Of a DNA stretch of 64,000 nt, positions 8,519 to 17,027 are shown one piece after another. Origin of the DNA: Aminomonas paucivorans DSM 12260 (GTDB lineage Bacteria > Synergistota > Synergistia > Synergistales > Synergistaceae). A model generated the notes under the pieces. It was not told the DNA's origin. It saw only the letters and a program-made list of their open reading frames with translations, and made no database searches. The position numbers were made by a program, and so were the translations under genes. The number at the start of each line of letters is the position of its first letter. The stretch's first letter is position 1. The stretch lies in the NCBI RefSeq assembly GCF_000165795.1, contig NZ_CM001022.1:1302001-1366000 (forward strand). Reading direction: 5' to 3'.

Positions 8519-9019
8519 ATGATCCGGGCGGTCTATCCGGGGTCCTTTGACCCCATTACCAACGGGCACCTCTACATTGCGGAGCGGGCGGCCTTTTCCT
8601 TTGACGAGCTGGTGGTGGCGGTGCTCCACAACCCCCAGAAACGGGCCACCTTCAGCGTGGAGGAGCGGCAGATCATGGCTCGGGAGGCCCTGAGCCACCT
8701 CCCCAACGTCCGGGTGGCGGCCTTCGAGGGGTTGCTGGTGGACTTCATGCGGCACCAGCAGAGCCGGATCATCGTCCGAGGGCTTCGGGCCCTCTCGGAC
8801 TTCGAGTACGAGTTTCAGCTGGCTCAGATGAACCGCCAGCTGGCTCCGGAGATCGAGACCCTGTTCATCGTCACCGATGCGCAGTACTCCTACCTCTCCA
8901 GCCGGGGGGTGAAGGAGGTCTTCCACTTTGGGGGGTCCGTACAGGACATGGTGCCGCCGGGGGTCTATCGGCGCCTTCGGGAACGAATCCCCCCGCCGGA
9001 CATCAGGGACCCGTCATGA
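8519..9019 (+). CDS. coaD: Phosphopantetheine adenylyltransferase
   Basis: Penultimate step of CoA synthesis: 4'-phosphopantetheine plus ATP gives dephospho-CoA and PPi. It shows the nucleotidyltransferase motif YPGSFDPITNGH with the catalytic TxGH-like histidine, RGLRALSDFEYE, and the late SSRGVKEV motif. Its 166 residues match the family. CGGAGG (8505-8510) lies before ATG 8519. The 3' end overlaps the convergent tmcAL by 17 bp. Confidence 0.96.
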   Translation: MIRAVYPGSFDPITNGHLYIAERAAFSFDELVVAVLHNPQKRATFSVEERQIMAREALSHLPNVRVAAFEGLLVDFMRHQQSRIIVRGLRALSDFEYEFQLAQMNRQLAPEIETLFIVTDAQYSYLSSRGVKEVFHFGGSVQDMVPPGVYRRLRERIPPPDIRDPS

Positions 9020-10223
9020 GGGGACGGCTGCGGGGCTCCCTTTCCGGGTCCCCTCCGGGGACGAGGCTCTCCCAGAGGCGGGAGGCCCGACCCTCCAGGG
9101 CCAGGATGCCCCGGGAGTAGGGATCCGGGGGGCAGGCGAACCGGGAGAAGAGGGGGAGGGTGGCGGTCTGTCGCATCCGCCGCAGCAGCTTCCGTCCCTG
9201 CCCGTTGGCCCCCAGCACGGAGATCCAGGAGGGCCCCAGTCTTTGGGTGGCCCGATTGAACCAGTGGTCGTGCCGAAGGAGCAGGTGGACGCAGAGCCTC
9301 TGGATGCGGGAGCGAGGGTAGCGCCGGCTCACGGTCCTCTGGAGGAACTGTTCGTAGTCCCGGGTTTCCCGGGCTTCCTTGAGGAGCTTGTGCTCCAGCC
9401 CCTCGGCCATCTCGGCGCTCTCCCGCAGCTCTTCGGGGGTGCTTCGGTCCAGGATGTGGCGCAACAGGGCCCACCAGAGGGGTAGAGGGCCTCCACAGAC
9501 CCGCCCTCGGTCCGCTTCCCGGACAAGCAACGCCCCGGACCGGGGAGGCAGCCCCTCCAAAGCCTGGGCTCGGTCTCCCCGAAGCCAGTGGGCGCGGATC
9601 GCCGTGGCGCTGGGCAGGCCTTCCGTAAAGGATGGGTCGTGGTAGGCCGCTCCTTTGCGAGGGACCGCAAGGAAACGGAATGGATAGCCCTTCCGTCGGG
9701 CATGGAGGCGGTAGGCCAGGGCCAGGTTGTTGTTGGGGCGACGAAGTCGTGCCGCAGCCCCGGGGATCCATTCCTCCAGCGCCAGGCTTCGGGCCTCTAC
9801 GAAGGAATGCCCTTCCTCCAGATGCCTCCTCAGGGATTGCTTGAATCCGGGAGGTTCGTGCATTAGAATACCCACGATTGTGTCCATGGAATCCTCTCCG
9901 TCGTCTTCCACGCCGAAGGAAAGGTGTGTCACCAGTCCGGTTCCCCACAGGACATCCAAGGCTCCTGCGGCGAAGATTCCCGCCTGGTGGCAAGAGAAGG
10001 CCGTGGGAAGCCCCAGGACCAAGTCGACCCCCTCGGAAAGGGCCATTTCCGCTCGGGTCCACTTGTCCAAGAAGGCTGGTTCGCCCCGCTGGACGAAGTG
10101 GGAAGACAGCACGGCGACCACCGCCGCGCCGGGCAGGCGGGCCTTCGTGGCCTTCAGGTGGTGGGCGTGGCCCAGGTGGAAAGGGTTGTACTCCGCGACG
10201 ATCCCCACCACGGGGTTCTCCAT
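9003..10223 (-). CDS. tmcAL: tRNA(Met) cytidine acetate ligase
   Basis: TmcAL-family enzyme (formerly DUF795), which activates acetate with ATP to acetylate C34 of elongator tRNA-Met. The N-terminal nucleotidyltransferase signature GIVAEYNPFHLGHAHHL contains the HxGH motif; FVQRGEPAFLDKW and LPSATAIR are further family blocks. It has 406 residues. It is next to, and divergent from, acetate kinase; whether they are functionally linked through acetate is speculation. It converges on coaD with a short overlap. Confidence 0.9.
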   Translation of the reverse strand: MENPVVGIVAEYNPFHLGHAHHLKATKARLPGAAVVAVLSSHFVQRGEPAFLDKWTRAEMALSEGVDLVLGLPTAFSCHQAGIFAAGALDVLWGTGLVTHLSFGVEDDGEDSMDTIVGILMHEPPGFKQSLRRHLEEGHSFVEARSLALEEWIPGAAARLRRPNNNLALAYRLHARRKGYPFRFLAVPRKGAAYHDPSFTEGLPSATAIRAHWLRGDRAQALEGLPPRSGALLVREADRGRVCGGPLPLWWALLRHILDRSTPEELRESAEMAEGLEHKLLKEARETRDYEQFLQRTVSRRYPRSRIQRLCVHLLLRHDHWFNRATQRLGPSWISVLGANGQGRKLLRRMRQTATLPLFSRFACPPDPYSRGILALEGRASRLWESLVPGGDPEREPRSRPLMTGP

Positions 10224-10309
10224 GGACGGTCACCTCGCACCGAAGGATGTGGTTTCACACCATAGGGGCCCGATGGGGGCCGGTCAAGCTGAGGGAGGCT
10301 GGTGGAGAC

Positions 10310-11506
10310 GTGAAGATCCTGGTTCTGAACTGCGGCAGTTCGTCCTTGAAATACCAGCTCATGAACATGCAGGACGAGTCCGTGTTGGCCAAGGGGTTGG
10401 TGGAGCGCATCGGCATCGCCGGTTCGCGGATCAAGCATGTCCGCACGGGGTTGGATGCGGTGGTACGGGACACGGACATCCCGAACCATAAGGTGGCCAT
10501 CAAGCTGGTCCTGGAGGCCCTCCTGGATCCGAACCACGGTGCGTTGAGGGATCTCTCGGAGCTTTCCGCGGCGGGGCACCGGGTGGTGCACGGCGGGGAA
10601 CTCTTCACCACCTCTGTGCGGATCGACGCGGACGTCATCAAGGGCATCGAGGAGGTCATCCACCTGGCGCCCCTGCACAACCCCGCGAACCTCCAGGGGA
10701 TCCGGGCCATGATGGACGCCCTCCCGGACCTGCCCAGCGTGGCGGTCTTCGACACGGCCTTCCACCAGACCATGCCTCCTCGGGCTTTCGTTTATGGGAT
10801 TCCCTACCACTACTATGAAAAAGACCGGGTGCGTCGCTACGGCTTCCACGGCACCAGCCACTTCTACGTGGCCCACCGGGCGGCGGAGATCTTGGGTCGC
10901 CCCGTGGGGGAACTGAAGATCGTCACCTGCCATTTGGGCAACGGCAGCTCCGTCACCGCCGTGAACGGGGGCAAGTGCGTGGACACCAGCATGGGCCTGG
11001 GAACCGCGGAGGGAGTTCTGATGGGAACCCGAAGCGGTAACGTGGATCCCTCGGTGATGCTTTTCCTCATGGAGCAGGAGAACGACCCCAAGGTGGTCAG
11101 CCACATCGTCCACAAGGAGAGCGGCCTTCAGGGCATCTCCGGCTTCTCCAGCGACCTCCGGGACATCGAGGAGGAGGCGGAGAAGGGCAACGAGCGGGCT
11201 CAGCTGGCCTTCGACATGCTCTGCTACGGCATCCGCAAGTACATCGGGTCCTACGCCGCCGCCATGGGCGGCCTGGATGCGGTGGTCTTCACCGCCGGGA
11301 TCGGGGAGAACAGTTCCCTGTTGCGGGAGAAGGTCTCCGAGGGCCTGGGTTTCCTGGGGGCCCACTTCGACCCCTCCCGGAACCAGGTGCGGGGCAAGGA
11401 GGCGGAAATCAGCGCCCCCGGTTCCAAGGTGAAGATCCTGGTGGTGCCCACCAACGAGGAACTGGTCATCGCCCGGGACACCCGGGACCTGGTGGGAAAG
11501 CGCTGA
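10310..11506 (+). CDS. ackA: Acetate kinase
   Basis: Interconverts acetyl phosphate + ADP and acetate + ATP, the substrate-level phosphorylation step expected in an amino-acid fermenter. The N-terminal NCGSSSLKYQ, the RYGFHGTSH segment with its catalytic His, HLGNGSSVTAV, MGLGTAEGVLMGTRSG and FTAGIGENS are all family signatures. Translation starts at GTG 10310, after GGTGGAG (10301-10307); the open frame further upstream belongs to the antisense of tmcAL. It has 398 residues, the usual length. No pta is adjacent. Confidence 0.96.
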   Translation: MKILVLNCGSSSLKYQLMNMQDESVLAKGLVERIGIAGSRIKHVRTGLDAVVRDTDIPNHKVAIKLVLEALLDPNHGALRDLSELSAAGHRVVHGGELFTTSVRIDADVIKGIEEVIHLAPLHNPANLQGIRAMMDALPDLPSVAVFDTAFHQTMPPRAFVYGIPYHYYEKDRVRRYGFHGTSHFYVAHRAAEILGRPVGELKIVTCHLGNGSSVTAVNGGKCVDTSMGLGTAEGVLMGTRSGNVDPSVMLFLMEQENDPKVVSHIVHKESGLQGISGFSSDLRDIEEEAEKGNERAQLAFDMLCYGIRKYIGSYAAAMGGLDAVVFTAGIGENSSLLREKVSEGLGFLGAHFDPSRNQVRGKEAEISAPGSKVKILVVPTNEELVIARDTRDLVGKR

Positions 11507-11522
11507 AGGAGAAGGCGAAGCC

Positions 11523-12125
11523 TTGATCGGTCTCCCCTGGCCTTCTTCCTGGGAAGCCCTTCGGATCGACGTTCCCGCTCTGAAAGCGGACGGGGAGCCC
11601 CTGGAGGACGCTTTCTCCCTCCCAGTCCCCCTCCTGTCCCATTGGGGACTGGACTACCGTTTCCCCCAACCCGTGGCGTTTCGGGTCCGGGCCTCCCGGC
11701 AGGGGGAGAGGATTCTGGTGGAGGTGGGCATGAAGGGGGTTCTCGTGGTACCCTGCTCCCGATGCCTTGCCCCAGCCTCCGCCTCCATGGAGGGGGAGGG
11801 GGAGTTCGCCTTTCGCCTGGGTCCGGAGGGGCGTCAGGAAAGTGAGGACGAAGACGGCGAGGACGCTCCGCAGGAGGATGTGCAGGAGCTGGATGCCTGG
11901 GCGGATCGGGTGGAGCTGGCGCCTCTGTTCTGGGAGGTTCTGGTGACCGCGCTCCCTTCGGGAGTGCTCTGCAAAGAGGATTGTCGGGGGCTCTGCCCGC
12001 ATTGTGGCGCGGACCGGAACGTTCAGTCCTGCCAGTGTGAGGAGGGTTCCGTGGATCCAAGGCTGGAAGCGCTTCGGCGGGCCTTGGACGCAGACGAGGA
12101 ATTCCAGCGAAGGGAGGGAAAATGA
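11523..12125 (+). CDS. yceD: YceD/DUF177 family protein, precedes rpmF
   Basis: A conserved protein of 200 residues found almost always directly before rpmF; its plant and E. coli relatives have been linked to 23S rRNA accumulation, but its molecular role is not established. It has a CSRC pair near residue 78 and a zinc-finger-like CxxDCRGLCPHCGxDRN block near 155-170. The start is TTG 11523, following AAGGAG at 11506-11511. An acidic linker (about residues 105-125) separates the two halves. It ends one base before rpmF. Confidence 0.88.
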   Translation: MIGLPWPSSWEALRIDVPALKADGEPLEDAFSLPVPLLSHWGLDYRFPQPVAFRVRASRQGERILVEVGMKGVLVVPCSRCLAPASASMEGEGEFAFRLGPEGRQESEDEDGEDAPQEDVQELDAWADRVELAPLFWEVLVTALPSGVLCKEDCRGLCPHCGADRNVQSCQCEEGSVDPRLEALRRALDADEEFQRREGK

Positions 12126-12344
12126 ATGGCCACACCGAAACGGCGTGTATCCCACGCCCGGACCCACAACCGCAAGGCTCACTGGCTGGGCGCCCTGGAG
12201 GCTCCTGCCATGACCACGTGCAGCCACTGCGGGGAGACGATCCAGACCTATCGGGCCTGCCCGGCTTGCGGTTACTACCGGGGGCGGCAGGTCCTTGCGG
12301 GAAAGGAAGAGGCTTCCGCGAAGAAGGATCAGGGCGCGAACTGA
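12126..12344 (+). CDS. rpmF: 50S ribosomal protein L32
   Basis: Ribosomal protein of 72 residues beginning MATPKRRVSHARTHNRKAHW, a near-universal L32 start, with a zinc-binding CSHC...CPAC pair of knuckles. It sits between yceD and the fatty-acid genes as in many bacteria, but a strong terminator follows it, so plsX and the fab genes must rely on their own promoter. Confidence 0.97.
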   Translation: MATPKRRVSHARTHNRKAHWLGALEAPAMTTCSHCGETIQTYRACPACGYYRGRQVLAGKEEASAKKDQGAN

Positions 12345-12362
12345 GCGACCTGCCTGACTGAA

Positions 12363-12396
12363 GGGGGGATCGGGGCGACCCGGTCCCCCCTTTTTT
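12363..12396 (+). terminator. Rho-independent terminator after rpmF
   Basis: A GC-rich hairpin (GGGGGGAYCG pairing with CGGTCCCCCC, 12363-12390) is followed directly by six Ts (12391-12396). It separates the yceD-rpmF transcript from the fapR promoter, which begins 7 bp later. Confidence 0.85.
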
Positions 12397-12402
12397 GCTC
12401 TC

Positions 12403-12431
12403 TTGACGAAGCCCCGCGGGCTTTTTATACT
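12403..12431 (+). promoter_or_regulatory. Promoter of the fatty-acid operon
   Basis: TTGACG (12403-12408) and TATACT (12426-12431) are spaced by 17 bp, immediately after the rpmF terminator. This is one of the best sigma-70-type promoters in the window and would drive fapR-plsX-fab genes. Confidence 0.8.
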
Positions 12432-12453
12432 CCCCATGTGTTCGGAACAGTTC

Positions 12454-12470
12454 TTAGTACCAGATCACAA
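12454..12470 (+). promoter_or_regulatory. FapR-type operator
   Basis: The 17-bp TTAGTACCAGATCACAA lies about 15 bp downstream of the predicted transcription start. The left half TTAGTAC equals the FapR operator half-site described in Bacillus; the right half (ATCACAA) is a degenerate inverted copy. Location and sequence fit malonyl-CoA-responsive autoregulation of the operon. The match is to the consensus as I recall it, not from a motif search. Confidence 0.7.
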
Positions 12471-12484
12471 GGGAGTGGGCCCCG

Positions 12485-13067
12485 ACGCGATCGGACCGCA
12501 AGAAGCTTCGCCACCAAAAGCTGCGACAGTTGATCGACACGAATCCGCTCCTCCCGGACGAAGAGCTGGCGGAGCGGCTTCGCGTCAGCGTGAGCACCGT
12601 GCGCCTGGATCGAGCGGTCCTGGGGGTGCCGGAGCTTCGGGAGCGCATGCGGGCCATGGCGGAGGCGGCAGGGAGCCGCCTGACCTCCCTCCGACAGGAG
12701 GAAGTGGTGGGGGAGCTTCTGGAACTGGAACCCAACCAGTGGGCCCTCTCCATCTCTGGATACCACGCGGGACATGGCGTTTCGCCATACCGACCGAGTG
12801 TGGGACCATTTCCTCTATGCCCAGGCCACCACCCTGGCCATGGCCACCATCGCCGCGGAAATGGTGGTGACCGGTGCGGCCCGTCTGCGATACCGCAGCC
12901 CCGCCCTGGTGGGGGAGCGCTTGGTGGCCCGGTCCAAGGTGGGGATCCACAAGGGGAACAAGTATGTGGTGAGCGTCCGCACCCGGGTTCAGGAGCGGGA
13001 AGTCTTCGTGGGCCGGTTCATCGTGGTGGCCATCGAAGGGGTTTCTTCTTCAAACGAGAGTCTTTAG
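12485..13067 (+). pseudogene. fapR: FapR transcription factor gene, frameshifted and without a normal start codon
   Basis: Encodes FapR, the repressor of lipid synthesis genes that is released by malonyl-CoA. The N-terminal HTH (ELAERLRVSVSTVRLDR, then VPELRERMRAMAE) is in one frame; the C-terminal hot-dog effector domain (MAFRHTDRVWDHFLYAQATTLAMATI) is in the next. One extra T at about 12755 breaks the frame: removing it restores the continuous SILDTTRDMAF. The N-terminal frame has no ATG, GTG or TTG before the HTH; an ACG at 12485, about 9 bases after AAGGGAG, sits where ATG would be expected (xRSDRKKLR). Repaired length would be about 193 residues, as in Bacillus FapR. It may be a decaying gene or a sequence with errors. 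Confidence 0.8.
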
Positions 13068-13081
13068 GGGGATTACAAGGA

Positions 13082-14083
13082 ATGCTTCTCGCTCTGGATG
13101 CCATGGGAGGCGACCGGGCTCCTCAGGAACCCTGCAGGGGGGCCGTTCGGGCTTGTGAATCCCTCCCGGATCTGGAAGTCGCCCTGGTGGGGGACGGCAA
13201 ACGTCTGGAACCCCTGCTGGCGGAGGTCTCTTCCAACGTGCGTTCTCGGCTGCACGTGGTGCACACCGAGGAATACATCACCATGGAGGATTCCCCCTCC
13301 GTGTCCATGCGGCGCAAGCGCAACTCCAGCCTGCGCCTGGCCTTGGACATGGTACGGGGAAAGGAGGCGGCGGGCTGCGTCTCCGCGGGAAACACGGGGG
13401 CCATCGTCGCCGGAGGGGTGCTGGTGTTGGGGCGCATCGCCGGAATCGACCGGCCCGGCCTGGGGGTCCCCATCCTCTCCCTGTCCCGGACCAGCCTGCT
13501 CATCGACGTGGGGGCCACGGTGCGCTGCAAGCCCGTGAACCTGGTGCAGTTCGCCCTCATGGGGTCCATCTACATGCGCTGCCTCGCCGGGGTCCCGGAG
13601 CCTTCCGTGGCCCTGCTCTCCAACGGGGAGGAGGACATCAAGGGGGACGACGTGATCTCCGAGGCTCGGGAGATCCTCAAGGCCAGCTCCCTGAACTTCG
13701 TGGGCTATGTGGAGGGCAAGGACGTCCCGGTGGGAAAGACCGACGTGGTGGTCTGCGACGGCTACACCGGCAACGTGCTCCTCAAGTTTGGGGAGGGGCT
13801 GGGGGAAGGGGTCTTCGGGCTCATGAAGGAGGAGATCCGGCGGAGCTTTCTGCCCAAGATCGGTCTTGCCTTCATGTGGCCCATGCTTCGACAGCTCCAC
13901 ACCCGGTTCGACTACGAGAAGCAGGGGGGAACGCCCCTGCTGGGAGTGGAAGGCACGGTCATCAAGGCCCACGGGCGCTCCAAGGCCCGAGCCATCGACA
14001 ATGCCCTACGGGTTGCCCGCCAGTTCGTGCTTCAGCGAGGGGTGGAGACGATCCGGGAGGAAGTTGCCAAGGGAGGAATGTGA
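13082..14083 (+). CDS. plsX: Phosphate acyltransferase PlsX
   Basis: Converts acyl-ACP and phosphate into acyl-phosphate for the PlsX/PlsY route of phospholipid synthesis; a peripheral membrane enzyme. It begins with LALDAMGGDRAP and shows SAGNTGAIVAGG and CDGYTGNVLLKFGEG, all family signatures. The start is ATG 13082. Upstream the frame runs on into the N-terminal fapR frame, but that is a by-product of the fapR frameshift. It has 333 residues and directly abuts fabH. Confidence 0.96.
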   Translation: MLLALDAMGGDRAPQEPCRGAVRACESLPDLEVALVGDGKRLEPLLAEVSSNVRSRLHVVHTEEYITMEDSPSVSMRRKRNSSLRLALDMVRGKEAAGCVSAGNTGAIVAGGVLVLGRIAGIDRPGLGVPILSLSRTSLLIDVGATVRCKPVNLVQFALMGSIYMRCLAGVPEPSVALLSNGEEDIKGDDVISEAREILKASSLNFVGYVEGKDVPVGKTDVVVCDGYTGNVLLKFGEGLGEGVFGLMKEEIRRSFLPKIGLAFMWPMLRQLHTRFDYEKQGGTPLLGVEGTVIKAHGRSKARAIDNALRVARQFVLQRGVETIREEVAKGGM

Positions 14084-15082
14084 ATGTCTCTCCTGAAGGG
14101 AGTGCCGGTAGGACTTTTGGGCACGGGGATCGCCCTGCCCGAGAAGGTCCTTACCAACCAGGACCTGGAGAAGATGGTGGAGACCACGGACCAGTGGATC
14201 GTGGAGCGTACGGGCATCCGTACCCGTCACGTGGCTGCAGAGGGAACGGTCACCACCGACCTGGCGGAGGAAGCTTCCCGCAAGGCCCTGTCTGCGGCGG
14301 GGGTGGCCCCGGAGGACCTGGACCTGATCCTGGTGGGGACCAACTCCCCCGACACCCTGTTCCCCTCTGTGGCCGCCAAGCTTCAAGGTCGCCTGGGGGC
14401 GAAGAGGGCGGGGGCCTCGGACATCCAGTCAGGCTGCACGGGGTCCGTGTACGCTCTGACCTTTGCCTCTGCAGGCATCGCCGCAGGTCTCTTCCGGAAC
14501 GTGCTGGTGGTGGGGGCGGAGGTCCTTTCCCGCCTGATCGACTGGACGGACCGGAACACCTGCATCCTCTTCGGGGACGGGGCGGGAGCCGCCGTCCTGG
14601 GGCGGGTGGAAGAGGGGCGGGGCCGTTTTCTCGGTGCCTCCCTCCGGGCGGACGGGGCCAAGCACGATCTGATCACCTTCCAGGGCGGACTGGTGGAGTA
14701 CCCCGCCTCGGAGGAGACCCTCCGGGACGGACGTCACTTCGTGCGCATGAAGGGCAATGAGGTCTTCAAGTTCGTCAACCGGGAGCTGCCGCCTTTCCTG
14801 GAGGAGTTCTGCAAGAGCGTGGACGTGGAGGCTTCCTCGGTGGACTGGTGGGTGTTCCATCAGGCCAATTGGAGGATCATGGAGGGAGTCCTTCGCCGGT
14901 TCGGCGTCCCGGCGGAGAAGGCGGTGGTGAACCTGGACCGCTATGGCAACACCTCCGCCGCGTCGGTTATGATCGCCCTGCACGAGGCCCTGGAGGACGG
15001 ACGCATCGGACGGGGGCAGAAGGTGATCGTCACGAGCTTCGGCGCGGGGATGACCTACGGCGCCGTGCTCTTCGAAGTCTAG
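14084..15082 (+). CDS. fabH: Beta-ketoacyl-ACP synthase III
   Basis: Initiates fatty-acid synthesis by condensing acyl-CoA with malonyl-ACP. The catalytic triad is visible: Cys in SGCTGSVYAL (about residue 116), His in HQANWRIM, and Asn in DRYGNTSAAS. It has 332 residues. ATG 14084 immediately follows the plsX stop, with GGGAGG (14071-14076) inside plsX as ribosome-binding site, implying translational coupling. Confidence 0.97.
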   Translation: MSLLKGVPVGLLGTGIALPEKVLTNQDLEKMVETTDQWIVERTGIRTRHVAAEGTVTTDLAEEASRKALSAAGVAPEDLDLILVGTNSPDTLFPSVAAKLQGRLGAKRAGASDIQSGCTGSVYALTFASAGIAAGLFRNVLVVGAEVLSRLIDWTDRNTCILFGDGAGAAVLGRVEEGRGRFLGASLRADGAKHDLITFQGGLVEYPASEETLRDGRHFVRMKGNEVFKFVNRELPPFLEEFCKSVDVEASSVDWWVFHQANWRIMEGVLRRFGVPAEKAVVNLDRYGNTSAASVMIALHEALEDGRIGRGQKVIVTSFGAGMTYGAVLFEV

Positions 15083-15089
15083 GATCGAG

Positions 15090-16082
15090 GTGATCGGGCC
15101 AGTGCAGCAGTGGAATCGCGTCACCCAACTCACGGGCATCCATTATCCCCTCTTTCAGGGCGGCATGGCCTGGGTCGCGGAGGCCCGTCTGGCTGCGGCG
15201 GTGAGCAACGGCGGCGGGCTGGGCATCATCGCCGCAGCCAACGTCCCCCCGGACCTGCTGGACCAGCAGCTTCGCCTGGTCCGCCAGCTGACGACCCGTC
15301 CCTTCGGGGTGAACATCATGCTCCTTTCTCCCACGGCGAACGAGGCCATCGAATTGGCGGCGGAGCACCGGGTCCCGGTGGTCACCACCGGCGCGGGGAT
15401 GCCCGGCAAGGTCATCGAGCGGCTCAAACCCCTTGGCACGGTGGTGATCCCGGTCATCGCCTCGGTGGCCCACGCGGAGCGGGTGGCCAAGCAGGGGGCG
15501 GATGCGGTGATCGCCGAGGGGCTGGAGTCGGGGGGACATATCGGAGAGATCACCACCTTCGCCCTGGTGCCCCAGGTGGTGGACGCGGTATCCATCCCCG
15601 TCATCGCCGCCGGGGGCATCGCCGACGGGCGAGGGATCGCGGCGGCCTTCGCCTTGGGGGCTGAGGGGGTCCAGGTGGGCACGCGGTTCGTCTGTGCCGA
15701 GGAGTGCCACGCCCATCCCCGCTACAAGGAGATGATTCTGAAGGCCTCGGATCGGAGCACTGTGGTGACGGGCCGATCCACGGGGCACCCGGTGCGGAGC
15801 CTGAAGAACAAACTCACCCACCGTTTCGACGAACTGGAGCGTTCCGGTGCCTCGGTGGAGGAAGTGGAAGCCCTGGGATCCGGAAAGCTCCGGGCCGCAG
15901 TGATGGACGGGGACGTGGAGTGGGGGTCCGTCATGTCCGGCCAGTGCGCCGGCATGATCCGGGAGATCGCCCCCGCGGCGGTCCTGGTTCGGCGGCTCTT
16001 CGAGGAGGCCGCAGCGGCCTGCGGACGTCTCGGTTCCCTGGAGAACCCGTTGCAGCAGTTGGGGAAGGAGGTCCCGCGTTGA
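15090..16082 (+). CDS. fabK: Enoyl-ACP reductase II (FMN-dependent)
   Basis: FabK reduces enoyl-ACP with NAD(P)H and FMN in the last elongation step, replacing FabI. It belongs to the nitronate monooxygenase/IMPDH-like TIM barrel family: YPLFQGGMAWVAE at the start, GVNIML, GLESGGHIGEITTFALVPQVVD with the catalytic His, and AAGGIADGRGIAAA for phosphate binding. Start GTG 15090; 330 residues. No fabI or fabL is seen in the window, so this is probably the operon's enoyl reductase. Its stop overlaps the fabD start. Confidence 0.93.
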   Translation: MIGPVQQWNRVTQLTGIHYPLFQGGMAWVAEARLAAAVSNGGGLGIIAAANVPPDLLDQQLRLVRQLTTRPFGVNIMLLSPTANEAIELAAEHRVPVVTTGAGMPGKVIERLKPLGTVVIPVIASVAHAERVAKQGADAVIAEGLESGGHIGEITTFALVPQVVDAVSIPVIAAGGIADGRGIAAAFALGAEGVQVGTRFVCAEECHAHPRYKEMILKASDRSTVVTGRSTGHPVRSLKNKLTHRFDELERSGASVEEVEALGSGKLRAAVMDGDVEWGSVMSGQCAGMIREIAPAAVLVRRLFEEAAAACGRLGSLENPLQQLGKEVPR

Positions 16083-17026
16083 CCTATGCTCTGGTCTTTC
16101 CCGGACAGGGAGCGCAAGAAGTGGGTATGGGCAGGGGATTCTACGACGCCTGCCCCGCGGCGAGACGGGTTTTCGACGAGGTGGACGAAGCCCTGGGCTT
16201 TTCCCTCTCCCGCGTGATCTTCCAGGGGCCGGAGGAGGAGCTTCGTAAGACCGCCCTCACCCAGCCCGCGATCCTCACGGTTTCCATCGCCATCCTGGAG
16301 GCCCTGCGGGAAGAGTGGAACCTTTCTCTGGAACCCGCCTTCGTGGCGGGGCACAGCCTGGGGGAATACACCGCCCTGGTGGCGGCGGGAACCCTCTCCG
16401 TCCAGGACGGCGCCCGCCTGGTCCACCTGCGGGGAGACCGGATGCAGCACGCCGTGCCCCTGGGTGAGGGATCCATGGCGGCGGTGCTGGGCCTGGACGC
16501 GGAAGCGATCCGGGAGGTTTGCGCCGAGGTCTCTGCCTTGGGGGTCTGTGAGCTGGCAAACTACAACGCCCCGGGACAGATCGTCCTCTCCGGGCAGGTT
16601 CAGGCGGTGGAACGGGCTCAGGAGCTGGCCAAGGAACGGGGGGCGGCAAAGGTCATCCCCCTGAAGGTGAGCGCCCCCTTCCACTGTGCCCTCATGCGTC
16701 CCGTGGCGGAGGAGCTGGAGAGGGCCTTTGAAGGCGCCCTGTGGAGCCCCCCCCGCTGGCCCGTCCTGGCCAACGTGGATGCGGCTCCCAAGACCGACGT
16801 CCTCTCCATCCGCAAGGCCCTCTACGCCCAGACCTACTCCCCCGTGCTTTGGGCGGAGGAGGTTCGGGCCATGGCGGACCAGGGGGTCCAGGCCTTTGTG
16901 GAGATCGGTCCGGGGAACGTGCTCTCCGGTCTGGCGAAGCGCTGCGTCAAGGGCACGAAGACCCTTTCGGTGAGCAAGCCCGAGGACGTGCCCGGGTTGC
17001 TTGCATTCCTCGAAGGAGGTCTCTAG
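16079..17026 (+). CDS. fabD: Malonyl-CoA:ACP transacylase
   Basis: Loads malonyl groups onto ACP. FPGQGAQEVGMG near the N-terminus, the nucleophile motif GHSLGEYTAL (Ser near residue 91), and the catalytic His in SAPFHCALM define the family. Translation starts at TTG 16079, whose last two bases overlap the fabK TGA; GGGGAAGGAGG (16061-16071) precedes it. It has 315 residues. Confidence 0.96.
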   Translation: MTYALVFPGQGAQEVGMGRGFYDACPAARRVFDEVDEALGFSLSRVIFQGPEEELRKTALTQPAILTVSIAILEALREEWNLSLEPAFVAGHSLGEYTALVAAGTLSVQDGARLVHLRGDRMQHAVPLGEGSMAAVLGLDAEAIREVCAEVSALGVCELANYNAPGQIVLSGQVQAVERAQELAKERGAAKVIPLKVSAPFHCALMRPVAEELERAFEGALWSPPRWPVLANVDAAPKTDVLSIRKALYAQTYSPVLWAEEVRAMADQGVQAFVEIGPGNVLSGLAKRCVKGTKTLSVSKPEDVPGLLAFLEGGL

Positions 17027-17027
17027 A

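Noticed and set aside
12530-14083. A single open frame joining the FapR helix-turn-helix to PlsX
   Set aside because: The middle (12755-13081) is out-of-frame fapR sequence; the FapR effector domain is intact in the next frame and plsX has its own start, so it is a frameshift product and not a fusion.
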